Position numbers and translations under genes: made by a program
The notes under the pieces: generated by a model
What the model was told of the DNA's origin: nothing
The model's input: the letters and a program-made list of their open reading frames with translations, nothing else
Database searches by the model: none
In this document: positions 19,365-28,679 of the stretch, piece by piece
How the letters are laid out: every line of letters starts with the position of its first letter
Position numbering within the stretch: the stretch's first letter is position 1
Origin: Bathymodiolus japonicus methanotrophic gill symbiont
GTDB lineage: Bacteria > Pseudomonadota > Gammaproteobacteria > Methylococcales > Methylomonadaceae
NCBI RefSeq assembly: GCF_019721995.1
Contig: NZ_BLYC01000003.1
Coordinates: 247,777-311,776 of the forward strand
Direction: 5' to 3'
DNA length: 64,000 nt

Positions 19365-19889
19365 TAGCTGTCTTTTTGTTTTAGGTAAAGCGCCTCGACT
19401 TTTTGCCGTGCCCAAGGAGTCTTGCGCAGAAATTTAAGGCTAGAGGGAATGCTGGGGTTGCTGGTAAAGCAGTCGCTGAAAATCAGGGAAACGTAGCCTA
19501 AGCGAAGTGAAGATTTTTAGTCCGCGATAGCCGTAGGGCCGTTGTTTTGTCGGAGTCTGAGCGTTAGCGAAGGTGGAGACAAAATAAAAGGCCATCCGAC
19601 ACGGCGTCAAGTCATTTGGAGCCTATGTTCCGACCCCTTGTTGGGTCGGGACGAGGTGACGAGGACGAATCGGGGCCGCCGGAGGCATAAGTGGTCGCGT
19701 TAAGTTTTTGCTGCTTGCTTGGGCTGGGATGCCCAAAACAAGCTTTCGCAAAAATAGCGACTCCCCGATTATTTTAATCAGCTGGCCTAACTCTTCCCAG
19801 CCATACATTTCGACTAACTGGGTGACTATGTGCTTTAGTGTTATGCTGTGTAGCGGATCCTGAATTCGAGGTTTATTCGCTGTTTGCAT
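19365..19889 (-). pseudogene. VF530-type small DNA-binding protein, interrupted
   Basis: The N-terminal part DPLHSITLKHIVTQLVEMYG WEELGQLIKI (19889 to 19769) is followed after the SE-A insertion by [20 protein letters not shown] and [16 protein letters not shown]. Deleting exactly 19474-19768 joins the two in frame, giving a protein like the VF530/DUF2132 family. ISd entered the TA of the original stop codon, so the frame would gain YRLSEN. The start overlaps the end of the RRM gene by 17 bp, suggesting coupling. Confidence 0.8.
19474..19768 (-). mobile_element. SE-A (295 bp) in VF530-like gene
   Basis: In the element's orientation, left flank is ATTAAAATAA and right flank is ACTGCTTT (+4 G). 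The fusion of the flanks encodes LIKINCFT, the expected family sequence, which shows that the insertion is exact and leaves no duplication. First base of the element is T. Confidence 0.9.
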
Positions 19890-20148
19890 TGCTGTTGCCC
19901 TGCGTTTTAAGTGGTTCAGACTTTTTTACCCGGATCTTGCTACCAGCGACATCGCTGCCATTCAGATTTTTCATGGCGGACTTAGCTTCACCAGGCTTGG
20001 GCATTTCAACAAAGCCAAAGCCTTTGCAAATGCCTGTATCTTTGTCCAATACCAAAGTGCAGGACTGCACTGTACCGTATGCTACAAACAGCGCCTTAAG
20101 ATCTGCTTCGGAAGTATTGCGGGTAAGGTTGCGTACCAGTAGTTTCAT
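19873..20148 (-). CDS. RRM-domain RNA-binding protein
   Basis: A 91-aa single RNA-recognition-motif protein of the bacterial Rbp type. It has the RNP2-like LLVRNL (residues 3-8) and RNP1-like KGFGFVEM (about 42-49). The tail is short and polar. Such proteins bind RNA and are often cold- or stress-linked in cyanobacteria and proteobacteria. It overlaps the following VF530-like gene. Confidence 0.88.
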   Translation of the reverse strand: MKLLVRNLTRNTSEADLKALFVAYGTVQSCTLVLDKDTGICKGFGFVEMPKPGEAKSAMKNLNGSDVAGSKIRVKKSEPLKTQGNSNANSE

Positions 20149-20639
20149 AAAGACTCTATGTTAAAAAATTCTTTAATTATACTCCTGAAATGATTGCTAG
20201 ACGATTTTCAGTCCATAGTTTGTTGATTTATCGCAAGGAAGATGTTTAAGCACATGTGCTTTGTGGATGTTTCATCAGTGTTCCCCTATCAATTGAGGCC
20301 GTGAAACTAACCTCGACACAAGAGAGCTCATAAAGCACTGTAAAGACATTCCTGTTATTATTGCGTTTTGAACTGCCCGAATGGTATACGGGCTGATACG
20401 AGATATTCTTGCCTGGAAAAATAATGGATTCACAAAACGATCTCGTTTTTGGGCCTGTTGCTGCCTTATCTCCAGAGCCTCGCTATATTTTTTATCCGAT
20501 GGATGAATCAATTCTGGCTGTTGTGTTTTTGAAATCTCTTCAAACACGCGCATTAAATTATAGCTCATTGCAGTCAGGCGCATTTGATTTTCAAGTGAGC
20601 GGGTATTGGAAGACCAAGCTTTAGTTTCCTTGAAATTAC

Positions 20640-20801
20640 TTTTACTCGATGTTCAAGTTTTCAGCTATAACTGGGCTAAGAAAAGTAAATTTTTCCGGCT
20701 TTGTTTTATAAGTGATTGATTTACAATGATGTTGATGCTTTCTTTGTCAGTAGAATTATCAATAAAATCAATCAGTTAAAAAACTTGAACATCGAGTTTT
20801 A
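20640..20801. mobile_element. MITE-c copy 2 with TTTTA duplication
   Basis: Element proper 20645-20796, 152 bp, nearly identical to the copy at 12648. The 5-bp repeat TTTTA on both sides corresponds to a single TTTTA in intact ISb. Confidence 0.92.
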
Positions 20802-21594
20802 GTGTTATTGAATGTCTTTTCAATCGTCCATCGCTTGAAATACAGCATGGCAATGGTTCCAGGGTTAATAGTCATTGGCAAGGTTGTCACAAACCGGTGA
20901 AGTTTTCCGGTTTCTGGGTCACGGTAATCCACCACGTTAAATTTGATGCTCTTGTTTTCGTACACACTGTATGCTTCAACCCCTGTATTGATCTCATGGC
21001 GGGAGTCAAAAGGGATAGACTCAACCAGAGTCGCAATTGAATTTTCTTTTAGCATTGAAATCATGTAATTAGCATGTCGTTTCTGCCGATCCCACCAGAC
21101 AAAGTCGGTGACGGCTTTATCGTAGACATAGAGATGTTTCTGAGAGCTGTTATTTCCCTTGTTTTGCTTTCCAATATGATTTCGTAACACAGGTATTTCT
21201 TGATGTCTCTGAGTTCCGTTTGTCACCAGACAAAGAAATCTGAGCAACCCACTTCTGAGATTCAACGCGTAAATCCCCTCGGCCGCATAAACTTTCCCCT
21301 TGCTGTTTTTTTCAGTATGGCAGGCATGATCAATAAAATGTCCATCCGCTGCTTCTATGGTGTATTCGTCAAGTTCCGGGAATGCTTTAAGGTAATCAAT
21401 GCCTTGCGATAGCAGTGTTTCAGCGTGAAGATGATAGCTCTGCTGTTCAAATGCCTCAAGCATACTTGTTCGTCTATGCGACTTCAGTGATTTAAAATAC
21501 GTTGAGTGGGGAAGCAGCTGGCCATAAATCTGTTCATTGGTTTGGAGGAAATGGCGACCACTATCGACTACACTGATACAGCGTAATAACCCAA

Positions 21595-21872
21595 GGCGCG
21601 CCATGCTACCTCACGAAATTCCGGGACTCCTGTCGCCATAATTCGTTCACCTACGCAGCGGATGGGAGATGCCCTGAACGCCCTGCGTCCGCAACGACTA
21701 CGCACAAAAGCCGCTTCGTCATTACTACCTCACTGGCTGGACGGCTATTCGGAATGCAATTCTTGCTCCTCTCGCGTGCTGCTAGCACACGTCGAATCAG
21801 CGAATTGCCCTGTCGCCTATCAGGGACTAAAAATCACCACTTCGCTAAGCTACGTTTCCATGATTTTCGGCG
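21595..21872 (+). mobile_element. SE-B (278 bp) in ISb
   Basis: Flanks ATAACCCAA and GGCGAATAAAG are contiguous in intact ISb (as at 43350). This copy lacks the initial CA of other SE-B copies and ends TTTTCGGCG instead of TTTTCAGCG. Right flank +4 is G. Confidence 0.87.
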
Positions 21873-22341
21873 GGCGAATAAAGTCGATATCCTTCAACTC
21901 TGGGCATGAACGAGCCCACAAAGGATGACGCTCTGCTAACAGGGCACGTTCCATACTTTCATTGCAGTGTTGGTGAATATGTTCAGAGAGTGGTAGGTCT
22001 TTAAGCATGGGTGATATCCGTTTATGAGGTGATTAAAACGGAAATTTTTAGAAAAATTTTCTCGGCAATTGCAAGCTTTATTTGAAATTATTTGTTGTTC
22101 TTTTACGGTGCCTACAGAGTGTCTATTTGCTGTTATAAGTGATTAAAATCAAAAACATGGAAATATTCGAGTGGTGCTACCTTCAGGTGGGTTATAGGCT
22201 GCTTTGTTTAGGTACTTCTTCTTTCAATGGGAACACTGATGGGATGTTTAGGAGTAAGGTACTAAACAGAGTGAGTCGATTTTGAACTAATGTGCGAGAG
22301 TGCTAAAATCTATCCAACTTTTACCCAGACTTAATTAGTGC

Positions 22342-23412
22342 ATGACCAGTAGAGCCACTGCCCCTGAAAAGATCACCCTGATCCGGCTTTCTGCCATAGG
22401 TGATGTCTTAATGCTATTGCCAGCGGTACGGCTGTTGAGAAAACAGTTTCCAGATACCCAGATTGACTGGTTAATTGATCGACCGGTTGCCAGTCTTCTG
22501 GCACAGCTTACTGAAGTAAATGTAGTTGCTATCGATAAACCTAAAGCTATCAGCGATTATTGGCAGCTAAAAAAGCAGTGGCGAAAAAAAAATACCGGTC
22601 AGTTAATTAGCTTTCAAACTAGCTTTGTAAGCAATATGTTGATGGCACTCTTGCCCGCTGAACATAAAACCGGGTTTGGCTCACCTTATTCTCGCGAAGG
22701 GCATCATTTATTTACTGATACGGCTTATGATTTACCCAGTAACTTACATCAGGTCGATATTTTTTTTGCTCTAGCGCAAAAGTTTGCGGGTATAAATGAG
22801 CGGATAAAAATTACAGCAGAGGATCGTATCCTGCCTATTAGTCAGGTTGATATAAGCTGGGCTAGTGAAAAATTACAACCTCATGAGCAATGGATTGCGA
22901 TTAACCCTATGGCTTCTACTCAGGAGAAAACCTGGGCAGCAGAGCGGTATATTAGTCTGATTAATAATTTACATAGACAATACCCAGATAAGCATATCGT
23001 CTTAACTGGAGGGCCGGGTGAAGCCGAAGTTGCCTTTGGACAGCAAATTGAGCAACAAACTCAGGCGTCCTGCCTGAACTTAATTGGGCAAACAACGCTG
23101 ACTCAGTTAGCTGCTATTCTTAAACAGGTTTCACTGCTTATCTCGCCCGATACCGGACCGCTGCACCTTGCAAATGCTATGGCAACCCCCGTGATCGGTC
23201 TATATGCGGTGACCCGCCCTGAATATATTGGCCCTTATAATCAACTAGACAATTGCATTAATATCTACGCCGAGGTTGCAAAGAGCGTTATGCATAAAAC
23301 CGCTACTCAATTAGTCTGGCAAAAGAAAATACCTAGCCTGGATGCAATGCAATTAATTAGCATAGAACAGGTAATGGACAAAGTAGGTACTATCTTTAAC
23401 GGTAATGAATAA
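22342..23412 (+). CDS. GT9 heptosyltransferase (WaaC-like)
   Basis: A 356-aa ADP-heptose:LPS transferase-like protein. The N-terminal IRLSAIGDVLMLLPAVRLLR is the GT9 signature. The second domain holds WIAINPMAS, IVLTGGPGE, NLIGQTTLTQLAAIL and the nucleotide-sugar site SPDTGPLHLANAMATPVIGLY. It acts at the inner-membrane cytosolic face in LPS inner core assembly. It is followed 64 bp later by a second GT9 gene. Its own promoter region is shortened by ISb ending at 22249. HepI versus a related GT9 cannot be fixed. Confidence 0.85.
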   Translation: MTSRATAPEKITLIRLSAIGDVLMLLPAVRLLRKQFPDTQIDWLIDRPVASLLAQLTEVNVVAIDKPKAISDYWQLKKQWRKKNTGQLISFQTSFVSNMLMALLPAEHKTGFGSPYSREGHHLFTDTAYDLPSNLHQVDIFFALAQKFAGINERIKITAEDRILPISQVDISWASEKLQPHEQWIAINPMASTQEKTWAAERYISLINNLHRQYPDKHIVLTGGPGEAEVAFGQQIEQQTQASCLNLIGQTTLTQLAAILKQVSLLISPDTGPLHLANAMATPVIGLYAVTRPEYIGPYNQLDNCINIYAEVAKSVMHKTATQLVWQKKIPSLDAMQLISIEQVMDKVGTIFNGNE

Positions 23413-23476
23413 GTAGCTATTCATTATTCCAAGCCACGACAAATGGTGCGTGCATTGCACCCTACTGACTAAACTT

Positions 23477-24490
23477 ATGAATATCCTTATTTTCTCACCC
23501 TCTTGGATTGGTGATATGGTTATGGCACAGAGCTTATTTAAAGTGCTACACCAACAATATTCTGATTTGACTCTTGATGTTATCGCGCCACCCTGGCCCT
23601 ATGATTTATTGCAGCGCATGCCTGAGGTTAGCAGTCATTACAAAATCAATGTACAACGGGGAAAATTCAGCTGGCAAGTACGCCGCGATATTGCCAATCA
23701 GTTGCAAGATAAACACTATGACTGGGCGATTATCATGCCAGTTACCTGGAAATCAGCCTTAAATGGCTACTGGAGTGGCGCTCCCAGGCGCACTGGTTTT
23801 CTTGGCGAGATGCGTTTCGGCTTATTAAATGATCGGCGACATTTAGATATAAACAAACTCCCGTTTATGGTGCAGCGATATGTTTCATTAGGACTGGATC
23901 CGACTGCAGAGGTTCCTGAATTGGATGCAATTCCAAAGCCGCAGTTAAGCATAGATAGCAAAAATGCAGCAAGCTGGTTGCAAAAATTGAACATCCAGCC
24001 TGGTAAGAATATCGTTGCATTGATGCCTGGGGCTGAGTTTGGACCTGCTAAGCGCTGGCCAGCAGAAAATTATGCGCAGATTGCAAAAGATCTAGTCCAG
24101 GCAGGAAGCCATGTACTGATATTAGGCTCTCCCAAAGACTCTAATACGGCCTCGGAAATAGAACTAAAAAGTGGTGTTCAGTTAATTAACCTCTGTGGTA
24201 AAACCAGCCTGTTGGATGCGATAGACCTGCTTTACTGTGCCGATCTGGCCATCAGCAATGACTCAGGGCTAATGCATATTGCCGCAGCGGTTAATATCCC
24301 GCAAATTGCCATTTATCGTAGCTCCACACCAGAATTTACACCGCCGCTAAATGATAAAGCTATTATTTTACAGGCTGATTTTAATAACCCTGCAGTAGAC
24401 AGAATCAAGCTAAAGTCTCTGGATGGCATAGCAGGTTTTACCGATGTTTCTGTAGCTCAGGTTCAATCAGCTATACAATCTGTTTTTTAA
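23477..24490 (+). CDS. waaF: ADP-heptose:LPS heptosyltransferase II
   Basis: About 337 aa from the ATG at 23477 (MNILIFSPSWIGDMVMAQSL), preferred over an upstream in-frame ATG at 23450 because WaaF proteins start this way. Motifs are PWPYDLLQRMPEV, the substrate-site RRTGFLGEMRFGLLND, PGAEFGPAKRWP and AISNDSGLMHIAAAVNIPQI. It adds the second heptose to the LPS inner core. Downstream lies a REP-like palindrome and a truncated glycosyltransferase, so this is an LPS-core cluster. Confidence 0.93.
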   Translation: MNILIFSPSWIGDMVMAQSLFKVLHQQYSDLTLDVIAPPWPYDLLQRMPEVSSHYKINVQRGKFSWQVRRDIANQLQDKHYDWAIIMPVTWKSALNGYWSGAPRRTGFLGEMRFGLLNDRRHLDINKLPFMVQRYVSLGLDPTAEVPELDAIPKPQLSIDSKNAASWLQKLNIQPGKNIVALMPGAEFGPAKRWPAENYAQIAKDLVQAGSHVLILGSPKDSNTASEIELKSGVQLINLCGKTSLLDAIDLLYCADLAISNDSGLMHIAAAVNIPQIAIYRSSTPEFTPPLNDKAIILQADFNNPAVDRIKLKSLDGIAGFTDVSVAQVQSAIQSVF

Positions 24491-24513
24491 CACAACAACG
24501 AGAATTGCTATAG

Positions 24514-24569
24514 TAGGGCGTGGCTTTAGCCCGCCAATATGTTGAAGAGCGGGCTGAAGCCACGCCCTA
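24514..24569. repeat. REP-like palindrome after waaF
   Basis: TAGGGCGTGGCTTTAGCCCGC and its near complement GCGGGCTGAAGCCACGCCCTA are separated by about 14 bp. Same family as 1462 and 60428. Confidence 0.75.
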
Positions 24570-24646
24570 GTCACATAGTAGTTCGAAGGAAATTAGACAA
24601 GTACAATCACCCCACTATGTTTTTATGAGGCCTACTCTTAGCCAGG

Positions 24647-25017
24647 TTGCGTATTGCTGTTTTAGTCCGCCATTACACGCCAATAGGTGGAGCTGAGCGC
24701 TATTGTGTAGAATTAACCGAGCGCCTGGCCGAGCGGCACGAGGTACATTTATTCTGCCAGGCTATTGAGTGCAAGCCATCGCCTAATATTGTTGTCCACC
24801 ACATTCCGAAAAAACGGGATAAGCCACGTTATATCAATCAATTAGAGTTCTCTAAACTGACACGTCTTGCCACCGAAGGACAATTCGATATCGTGCATTC
24901 ACATGATATGGTGACACACGCGAATGTACAAACCCTGCACGTGCCTTGTGTACGTAGTCGATACACTGAAACATCCGGAATCAAAAAAGTTCTGCATTGC
25001 TTAAATACTATTATTAG
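24647..25017 (+). pseudogene. GT4 glycosyltransferase (WaaG-like), 5' fragment
   Basis: About 124 residues: IAVLVRHYTPIGGAERYCVE is the N-terminal GT-B/GT4 start, followed by VHHIPKKRDKPRYINQLEFS and FDIVHSHDMV. It probably starts at a TTG codon. The frame ends where ISb begins at 25018. The rest of the gene is not on the other side of the IS, where a LysR stub on the opposite strand is found. The intact enzyme would extend the LPS core. Confidence 0.8.
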
Positions 25018-26551
25018 CATCAGTGTTCCCATTGAAAGAAGAAGTACCTAAACAAAGCAGCCTATAACCTACCTGAATGTAGCACCACTCGAATATTTCC
25101 ATCTTTTTGATTTTAATCACTTATAACAGCAAATAGACACTCTGTAGGCACCGTAAAAAAACAACAAATAATTTCAAATAAAGCTTGCATTTGCCGAAAA
25201 AATTTTTCTAAAAATTTCCGTTTTAATCACCTCATAAACGGATATCACCCATGCTTAAAGACCTACCACTCTCTGAACATATTCACCAACACTGCAATGA
25301 AAGTATGGAACGTGCCCTGTTAGCAGAGCGTCATCCTTTGTGGGTTCGTTCATGCCCAGAGTTGAAGGATATCGACTTTATTCGCCTTGGGTTATTACGC
25401 TGTATCAGTGTAGTCGATAGTGGTAGCCATTTCCTCCAAACCAATGAACAGATTTATGGCCAGCTGCTTCCCCACTCAACGTATTTTAAATCACTGAAGT
25501 CGCATAGACGAACAAGTATGCTTGAGGCATTTGAACAGCAGAGCTATCATCTTCACTCTGAAACACTGCTATCGCAAGGCATTGATTATCTTAAAGCATT
25601 CCCAGAACTTGACGAATACACCATAGAAGCAGCGGATGGACATTTTATTGATCATGCCTGCCATACTGAAAAAAACAGCAAGGGGAAAGTTTATGCGGCC
25701 GGGGGGATTTACGCGTTGAATCTCAGAAGTGGGTTGCTCAGATTTCTTTGTCTGGTGACAAACGGAACTCAGAGACATCAAGAAATACCTGTGTTACGAA
25801 ATCATATTGAAAAGCAAAACAAGGGAAATAACAGCTCTCAGAAACATCTCTATGTCTACGATAAAGCCGTCACCGACTTTGTCTGGTGGGATCGGCAGAA
25901 ACGACATGCTAATTACATGATTTCAATGCTAAAAGAAAATTCAATTGCGACTCTGGTTGAGTCTATCCCTTTTGACTCCCGCCATGAGATCAATACAGGG
26001 GTTGAAGCATACAGTGTGTACGAAAACAAGGGCATCAAATTTAACGTGGTGGATTACCGTGATCCAGAAACCGGAAAACTTCACCGGTTCGTGACAACCT
26101 TGCCAATGACTATTAACCCTGGAACCATTGCCATGCTGTATTTCAAGCGATGGACGATTGAAAAGACATTCAATAACACTAAAAGTAATTTCAAGGAAAC
26201 TAAAGCTTGGTCTTCCAATACCCGCTCACTTGAAAATCAAATACGCCTGACTGCAATGAGCTATAATTTAATGCGCCTGTTTGAAGAGATTTCAAAAACA
26301 CAACAGCCAGAATTGATTCATCCATCGGATAAAAAATATAGCGAGGCTCTGGAGATAAGGCAGCAACAGGCTCAAAAACGAGATCGTTTTGTGAATCCAT
26401 TATTTTTCCAGGCAAGAATATCTCGTATCAGCTCGTATACCATTCGGGCAGTTCAAAACGCAATAATAACAGGAATGTCTTTACAGTGCTTTATGAGCTC
26501 TCTTGTGGCGAGGTTAGTTTCACGGCCTCAATTGATAGGGGAACACTGATG
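25018..26551 (+). mobile_element. ISb reference copy, complete (1534 bp)
   Basis: The ends CATCAGTGTTCCC and GGGGAACACTGATG are intact and the transposase frame is open. No direct repeat is visible (ATTATTAG versus AGCTACGT), and the genes on either side are unrelated halves. This points to a recombination through the element or a deletion beside it. Confidence 0.93.
25251..26549 (+). CDS. ISb transposase, intact
   Basis: A 432-aa DDE transposase of the IS4-like group, starting MLKDLPLSEHIHQHCNESME. Catalytic candidates are in YTIEAADGHFID, YVYDKAVTDF and the Y-R-E segment MLYFKRWTIEKTFNNTKS. The stop codon lies inside the right inverted repeat. This is the only ISb copy in the window with an undamaged frame, so it is the likely active source. 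Confidence 0.9.
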   Translation: MLKDLPLSEHIHQHCNESMERALLAERHPLWVRSCPELKDIDFIRLGLLRCISVVDSGSHFLQTNEQIYGQLLPHSTYFKSLKSHRRTSMLEAFEQQSYHLHSETLLSQGIDYLKAFPELDEYTIEAADGHFIDHACHTEKNSKGKVYAAGGIYALNLRSGLLRFLCLVTNGTQRHQEIPVLRNHIEKQNKGNNSSQKHLYVYDKAVTDFVWWDRQKRHANYMISMLKENSIATLVESIPFDSRHEINTGVEAYSVYENKGIKFNVVDYRDPETGKLHRFVTTLPMTINPGTIAMLYFKRWTIEKTFNNTKSNFKETKAWSSNTRSLENQIRLTAMSYNLMRLFEEISKTQQPELIHPSDKKYSEALEIRQQQAQKRDRFVNPLFFQARISRISSYTIRAVQNAIITGMSLQCFMSSLVARLVSRPQLIGEH

Positions 26552-26790
26552 AGCTACGTACATATTCCAGCGCCTTGCTATAACAGCTATCCATTTTGTC
26601 AGCGTACCTTAACAATCCTTCACCTGCTGCTGTCAGCTTGATTTGATTCCCTTTACGTTCATAAAGTGGCTCTCCTACAAAAGTCTGTAATAATTTTAAC
26701 TGGCCTGAAACAGAAGGCTGCCCCACATTTAACTGCTGAGCTGTTAATGTGATACTTTTTAATCTGGCAACAACGCTTAACAAATCTTGG
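26552..26790 (-). pseudogene. LysR-type regulator, N-terminal stub
   Basis: Minus-strand frame LLSVVARLKSITLTAQQLNV GQPSVSGQLKLLQTFVGEPLYERKGNQIKLTAAGE is the winged-helix DNA-binding domain of a LysR regulator (about 77 residues). It is cut at one side by ISb (26551) and at the other by ISg. The effector domain is absent. Confidence 0.82.
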
Positions 26791-28318
26791 TTGATTTGGC
26801 CTAGTTCGTTGCCCGATTTCCGTTTGAGCCATAGCTATTATGAGAGGGTGTACTATTTTCCCTAAAGCCGCTCCCGTTAGCGTATTACACAAGCTTGCAG
26901 TATTACGCATCAGCTGAACAACTGCCATAAAGCTGAGGTGGCGTGGCTCCTTGTCATTGAGACAGACAGCCCTGGCAATATTTGCACGTATAAGATTATA
27001 GGCCAAGAGATGCACTGCAATCTCCTGCTTAATCATTTCTGCTGTTTTGCAGCGTAACATCTCTATCCCCATCTGTTTTTTTATGGTTCTAAAATCCACC
27101 TCGATTTGCCAGCGCTGCTGATATAGTTCAGCTAGGGGTTGTTTGGGGTAAATGTTGGCATCCATTAGCGTTGTGACATAAACGGTCCCTTTGACAGAGA
27201 ACGCCCTAATGAACAGTTCATTAGGGCGTTCTGCCCATGCTGCTTCTGATATCCAGACGGTTTTTTTCTTTGGTTTTTTAACACGGATCATATGATCTTT
27301 TGTTCCGGGATGTATGCCTAGGCTAAAATCGCTTTTTACAGTACTCTGCTGTCTAAAAACCAGTGCCGTTCCCTGCCTCGTCAGGAGAGCAATTTTGGCG
27401 TAAGACGTATAATAACGGCCGGCAAGAAGTAAGTCCTGTTTGCAAAGGGACTGAATTGAATTAGAAAACAGCGATGTCAGGCGCGCCATGCTACCTCACG
27501 AAATTCTGGGACTCCTGTCGCCATAATTCGTTCACCTACGCAGCGGATGGGAGATGCCCTGAACGCCCTGCGTCCGCAACGACTACGCACAAAAGCCGCT
27601 TCGTCATTACTACCTCACTGGCTGGACGGCTATTCGGAATGCAATTCTTGCTCCTCTCGCGTGCTGCTAGCACACGTCGAATCAGCGAATTGCCCTGTCG
27701 CCTTTCAGGGACTAAAAATCACTACTTCGCTAAGCTCCGTTTCCATGATTTTCAGCGTTTGCCTGTCTTTTTACCCTGGAAAGGGCCAATAGCATAGTCA
27801 ACACAAGCTCCTGTCGCTAACGACACAAGGCCAGCCAACCGTACAATTATAAACCCCAGCCCTGGCTTTTGTGCACTTTGTTGAGGGTGGGTTTTCTGGT
27901 TATTATCCGTATCGGGCATAAGTAAAGTCGTGCCATCGACCAGCAAAATCCGGTGCCCATTCCACAACCAGCTGTCTGAAGCTTTCTCATGCAATACTTG
28001 ACCTGAAGAGGTAACAGCTTCTTTTAATGGAGGGAGTTGCAATCTTAGTCGGGCGTTACAATAAGGCCCGGTGTTCATGGAGTTTGCATTATAATCCAAG
28101 CCAATTCGTTCGACCAAAACATGTGCAACTGCCTCTTTACAATACCCCGTAGAGCTTAGTTCTTGAAATAAAAAATCTCTCAGTGTGACCCGCGGAATAA
28201 AAACTGTGCTGCGAACATCCCCAGGTTTATGGATAGCTTCGATTAAACTATCAGGAAGAAGTCCATTAGAAGGAAGGTCATTGAGTTGAAAAAAGGTATT
28301 TTTGAAGGATCAAATTTG
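26790..28318 (-). pseudogene. ISg IS4-family transposase
   Basis: Pieces at 28318-27758 and 27477-26790. The first carries LLVDGTTLLMPDTDNNQ and QKPGLGFIIVRLAGLVSLAT. The second carries LLAGRYYTSYAKIALL and the Y-(2)-R-(3)-E-(6)-K motif YQQRWQIEVDFRTIKKQMG. Deleting exactly 27478-27757 gives GKKTGKTSLFSNS in frame, the family's expected junction. The N-terminal about 65 residues appear in the same frame upstream of 28117. Confidence 0.82.
27478..27757 (+). mobile_element. SE-B (280 bp) in ISg transposase
   Basis: CAGGCGCGCCATGC to TTTTCAGCG. Left flank GCGATGT, right flank TTTGCCTG (+4 G). Exact excision restores the transposase frame. Confidence 0.88.
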
Positions 28319-28679
28319 TAAACGGAGGCTTAATCGACTAGAAATTTCATGAGTTAAGCCTTTTCTTAGGATTGGTTGTTTTGTATGAAATTCGATTATA
28401 TCCAATACGTCGTTAGAGCTTAACTTTAATTCATCTAAATCCATATTATTCAAACACTTGATTCGCCACTGGTAGCGGTATTAAACTCTGACCCTTTTTT
28501 TCCTCTTCCTTGTTTTCCCTGAGCTAGCAGTACAAACAATAAGGGAGTTCGAGTGCTTGATGTGGTATGGGTTTCAACAGGATATGTACAAAAGCATATA
28601 ACTCGATGTTCAAGTTTTTGATATTGAGAAGGTAAAATCAGGTATTCTGAGGTTGTTGTAATTTTATCGGTGTAATCCC

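Larger units (their letters stand above)
20275..22008 (-). pseudogene. ISb transposase with two insertions
   Basis: The frame starts at 22008 (MLKDLPLSEH) and is cut by SE-B at residue about 45 and by MITE-c after TFNNTK. All remaining pieces match the intact 432-aa copy closely. Confidence 0.88.
20265..22249 (-). mobile_element. ISb copy 3 with 8-bp TSD, doubly interrupted
   Basis: Element 20273-22241 with both ends and the direct repeat GGATGTTT. It carries a MITE-c (20645-20796) and an SE-B (21595-21872). Subtracting the MITE, its 5-bp duplication and the SE-B gives exactly 1534 bp, the length of the intact copy. Confidence 0.93.
26786..28320 (-). mobile_element. ISg (IS4-like), interrupted by SE-B
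   Basis: Defined from the transposase. I could not identify its inverted repeats, so the outer limits are approximate. It sits between the LysR stub and the Uma2 remnant and contains an SE-B at 27478. Confidence 0.65.

Noticed and set aside
27547..27792. ORF beginning MGDALNALRPQRLRTKAASS in SE-B copies
   Set aside because: Present only because the repeat is conserved; SE-B' breaks it, and compensatory changes point to structure rather than protein.
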